NCBI GenBank assembly: GCA_003450555.1 | Contig: DMFQ01000177.1 | Coordinates: forward strand, 1-5,758 | Reading direction: 5' to 3' | Length of the DNA: 5,758 nt | Source of the DNA: Ktedonobacter sp. | GTDB taxonomy: Bacteria; Chloroflexota; Ktedonobacteria; Ktedonobacterales; Ktedonobacteraceae | Part shown: one piece after another, positions 4,616 to 5,758 of the stretch | How the letters are laid out: every line of letters starts with the position of its first letter | Numbering within the stretch: position 1 is the stretch's first letter | Made by a program: the position numbers and the translations under genes | Notes under the pieces: model-generated | The model's database searches: none | The model's input: only the letters and a program-made list of their open reading frames with translations | What the model was told of the DNA's origin: nothing

Positions 4616-5758
4616 ATGTTGAGCTATGAGTATAAGGTGGATGGAACGCCAAAGCAATACGCAGCCATTGATGAGGCGATCAGGATAACACAGTTCATCA
4701 GAAACACATGCCTACGCACATGGATGGACAAACGCGGCGTCTCGAAAAATGATCTGCAATGCTCTTGCGCGGTTCTCGCTAAAGAGTTCTCGTTCGCCTC
4801 ACTGCTCAACTCTCAGGCCCGCCAAGTGGCTGCTGATCGTGCCTGGTGTGCTATCTCACGTTTCTATGACAATTGCCGCGAACACAAGCCTGGCAAGAAG
4901 GGCTATCCGCAGTTTCAACATGACAATAGATCAGTTGAGTACAAAGCAACTGGCTGGAAGCTGGACAAGGGTGGCAAGCATATCATCTTCACCGATGGCT
5001 GTGGCATCGGGCGTCTGCGCCTCGTTGGGAACAAGAAACAGCAGATCACCACCTTCCCTCTTACGCATATCAAGCGGGTCCGTCTGCTACGCCGGGCTGA
5101 TGGCTATTATTGTCAGTTCGCTCTCAAAGCTGAACGCAAAGTGGAGCATGTCAGCACAGGCGCACAGGTGGGAATTGACGTAGGGATCAAGTACTTCTAC
5201 GTCGACAGTCATGGGAACACCGTAGCGAACCCACGCTTCCTCCGCAAAGCCGAAAAGAAGCTCAAACGTCTCCATCGTCGGGTGTCTCGTACTCAGAAGA
5301 AGTCAGCCAACCGCACAAAGGCCCGCAAGACTCTCGGCAAAGCGTATCTCAAGGTCCAACGGCAGCGTGAAGATTTCGCCAGAAAGCAGGCGAACGCGCT
5401 GATCACGTCTCACGACTTGATTGCCTATGAAGACCTCAAGCTTGCCAATATGGTCAGAAACCACAAACTGGCGAAGTCCATCAGTGATGCCTCCTGGGGG
5501 CAGTTTCTCCAATGGGTAAACTACTATGGAGCCGTGCAGGAGGTTCCGGTGATTGCAGTCGCGCCACACTTCACCAGTCAGCAGTGCTCAGGGTGTGGAC
5601 ACATGGTCAAGAAATCCTTGAGCGAACGGACGCACATCTGCCCATACTGCAAGCTGGTTCTTGACCGTGATGAGAATGCGGCTCGCAACATTCTCACGAA
5701 AGCAGGAGGCCGTACCGTGGGGCACACGGAAACGGGCACATCCGCGCATGTGCGAAAC
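4616..5758 (+). CDS. tnpB: TnpB RNA-guided endonuclease of the IS605 family, C-terminus cut by window edge
   Basis: The frame is open for 381 codons from ATG 4616 to the last base, with no frameshift or stop; the protein is close to full length. TnpB proteins are omega-RNA-guided DNA nucleases, ancestors of Cas12, that help the element persist by cutting empty donor sites. The RuvC residues are Asp188 (VGIDVG), Glu272 (LIAYEDLKLANM) and Asp352 (LDRDENAARNIL), spaced as in ISDra2 TnpB. The zinc ribbon is Cys324, Cys327, Cys342 and Cys345 in TSQQCSGCG and HICPYC. A basic helical region (about 205-260, rich in Lys and Arg) precedes the second RuvC segment, and the N-terminal part (1-110) has the usual KxGYPQF end. 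The extreme C-terminus, GRTVGHTETGTSAHVRN, is of the usual variable tail type. The stop codon, the right end and the omega RNA, which normally overlaps the tnpB 3' end, lie outside. It follows tnpA by six bases. Confidence 0.93.
   Translation, partial: MLSYEYKVDGTPKQYAAIDEAIRITQFIRNTCLRTWMDKRGVSKNDLQCSCAVLAKEFSFASLLNSQARQVAADRAWCAISRFYDNCREHKPGKKGYPQFQHDNRSVEYKATGWKLDKGGKHIIFTDGCGIGRLRLVGNKKQQITTFPLTHIKRVRLLRRADGYYCQFALKAERKVEHVSTGAQVGIDVGIKYFYVDSHGNTVANPRFLRKAEKKLKRLHRRVSRTQKKSANRTKARKTLGKAYLKVQRQREDFARKQANALITSHDLIAYEDLKLANMVRNHKLAKSISDASWGQFLQWVNYYGAVQEVPVIAVAPHFTSQQCSGCGHMVKKSLSERTHICPYCKLVLDRDENAARNILTKAGGRTVGHTETGTSAHVRN

Larger units (their letters stand above)
4095..5758 (+). mobile_element. 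IS200/IS605-family insertion sequence, IS608/ISDra2 layout, right end outside window
   Basis: The element carries an HUH/Y1 transposase gene followed on the same strand by a tnpB gene, the arrangement of IS608 and ISDra2 rather than the divergent arrangement of IS605. The left boundary is inferred from TTAC at 4091-4094: this family inserts 3' of a short target tetra- or pentanucleotide without duplicating it, and the IS608 target is TTAC. A subterminal palindrome with an AAAG foot begins 8 bases inside. Both genes are intact as far as visible, so the element may be active or recently active. The right end is not seen, so its length is unknown. Confidence 0.82.

Noticed and set aside
4749..5183. 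144-residue plus-strand open frame inside tnpB
   Set aside because: It is an out-of-frame reading of tnpB; the correct frame holds the RuvC and zinc-ribbon motifs without interruption.
1..5758. CRISPR arrays, tRNA, rRNA or a riboswitch
   Set aside because: No regularly spaced repeats, cloverleaf-like sequence or rRNA-like sequence was recognised; the leaders are short and show no known riboswitch pattern.

Overview
The window looks like a chromosomal stretch from a moderate-GC, Gram-positive-like or Chloroflexota-type soil bacterium. A Ktedonobacter-like lineage is my guess, based on the mix of an orphan GxGYxYP protein, a class III/NDMA-type alcohol dehydrogenase and an IS608-type element, with about balanced GC and strong Shine-Dalgarno sites. 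The sequence alone does not prove the taxonomy.

Layout. Bases 1-917 (minus strand) hold the N-terminal 305 codons of an AMP-forming acyl-CoA synthetase that runs off the left edge. A 295-base divergent intergenic region follows. It contains a good minus-strand sigma70 promoter for the synthetase and a weaker extended -10 candidate for the rightward gene. Bases 1213-2829 encode a complete 538-residue GxGYxYP-family protein (putative glycoside hydrolase) with no visible export signal. After a 146-base gap with its own candidate promoter, 2976-4082 encodes a complete 368-residue zinc-dependent alcohol dehydrogenase with both zinc sites and the NAD-binding loop intact.

From about 4095 to the right edge lies an IS200/IS605-family element of the IS608/ISDra2 layout (tnpA then tnpB on one strand). 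Its left end begins 12 bases after the dehydrogenase stop codon, next to a TTAC tetranucleotide. It carries a two-tier imperfect palindrome with AAAG at the foot of the inner stem, matching the TTAC/AAAG cleavage-site and guide pair known from IS608. tnpA (4214-4609) encodes an intact 131-residue HUH/Y1 transposase. Its near-consensus promoter would start transcription at the ATG itself, predicting a leaderless mRNA, and an 8-base inverted repeat spans that promoter. tnpB (4616 to the edge, 381 codons open) keeps all RuvC and zinc-ribbon residues and looks like a functional RNA-guided nuclease. Its stop codon, the right end and the omega RNA lie outside the window.

How the genes relate. The synthetase and the dehydrogenase could both serve alcohol/fatty-acid metabolism, but they are divergent and separated by the GxGYxYP gene, so no shared pathway is shown. 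The insertion element is an independent passenger. The most interesting material is the architecture of its left end and promoter; I see no clearly new defence or metabolic system.
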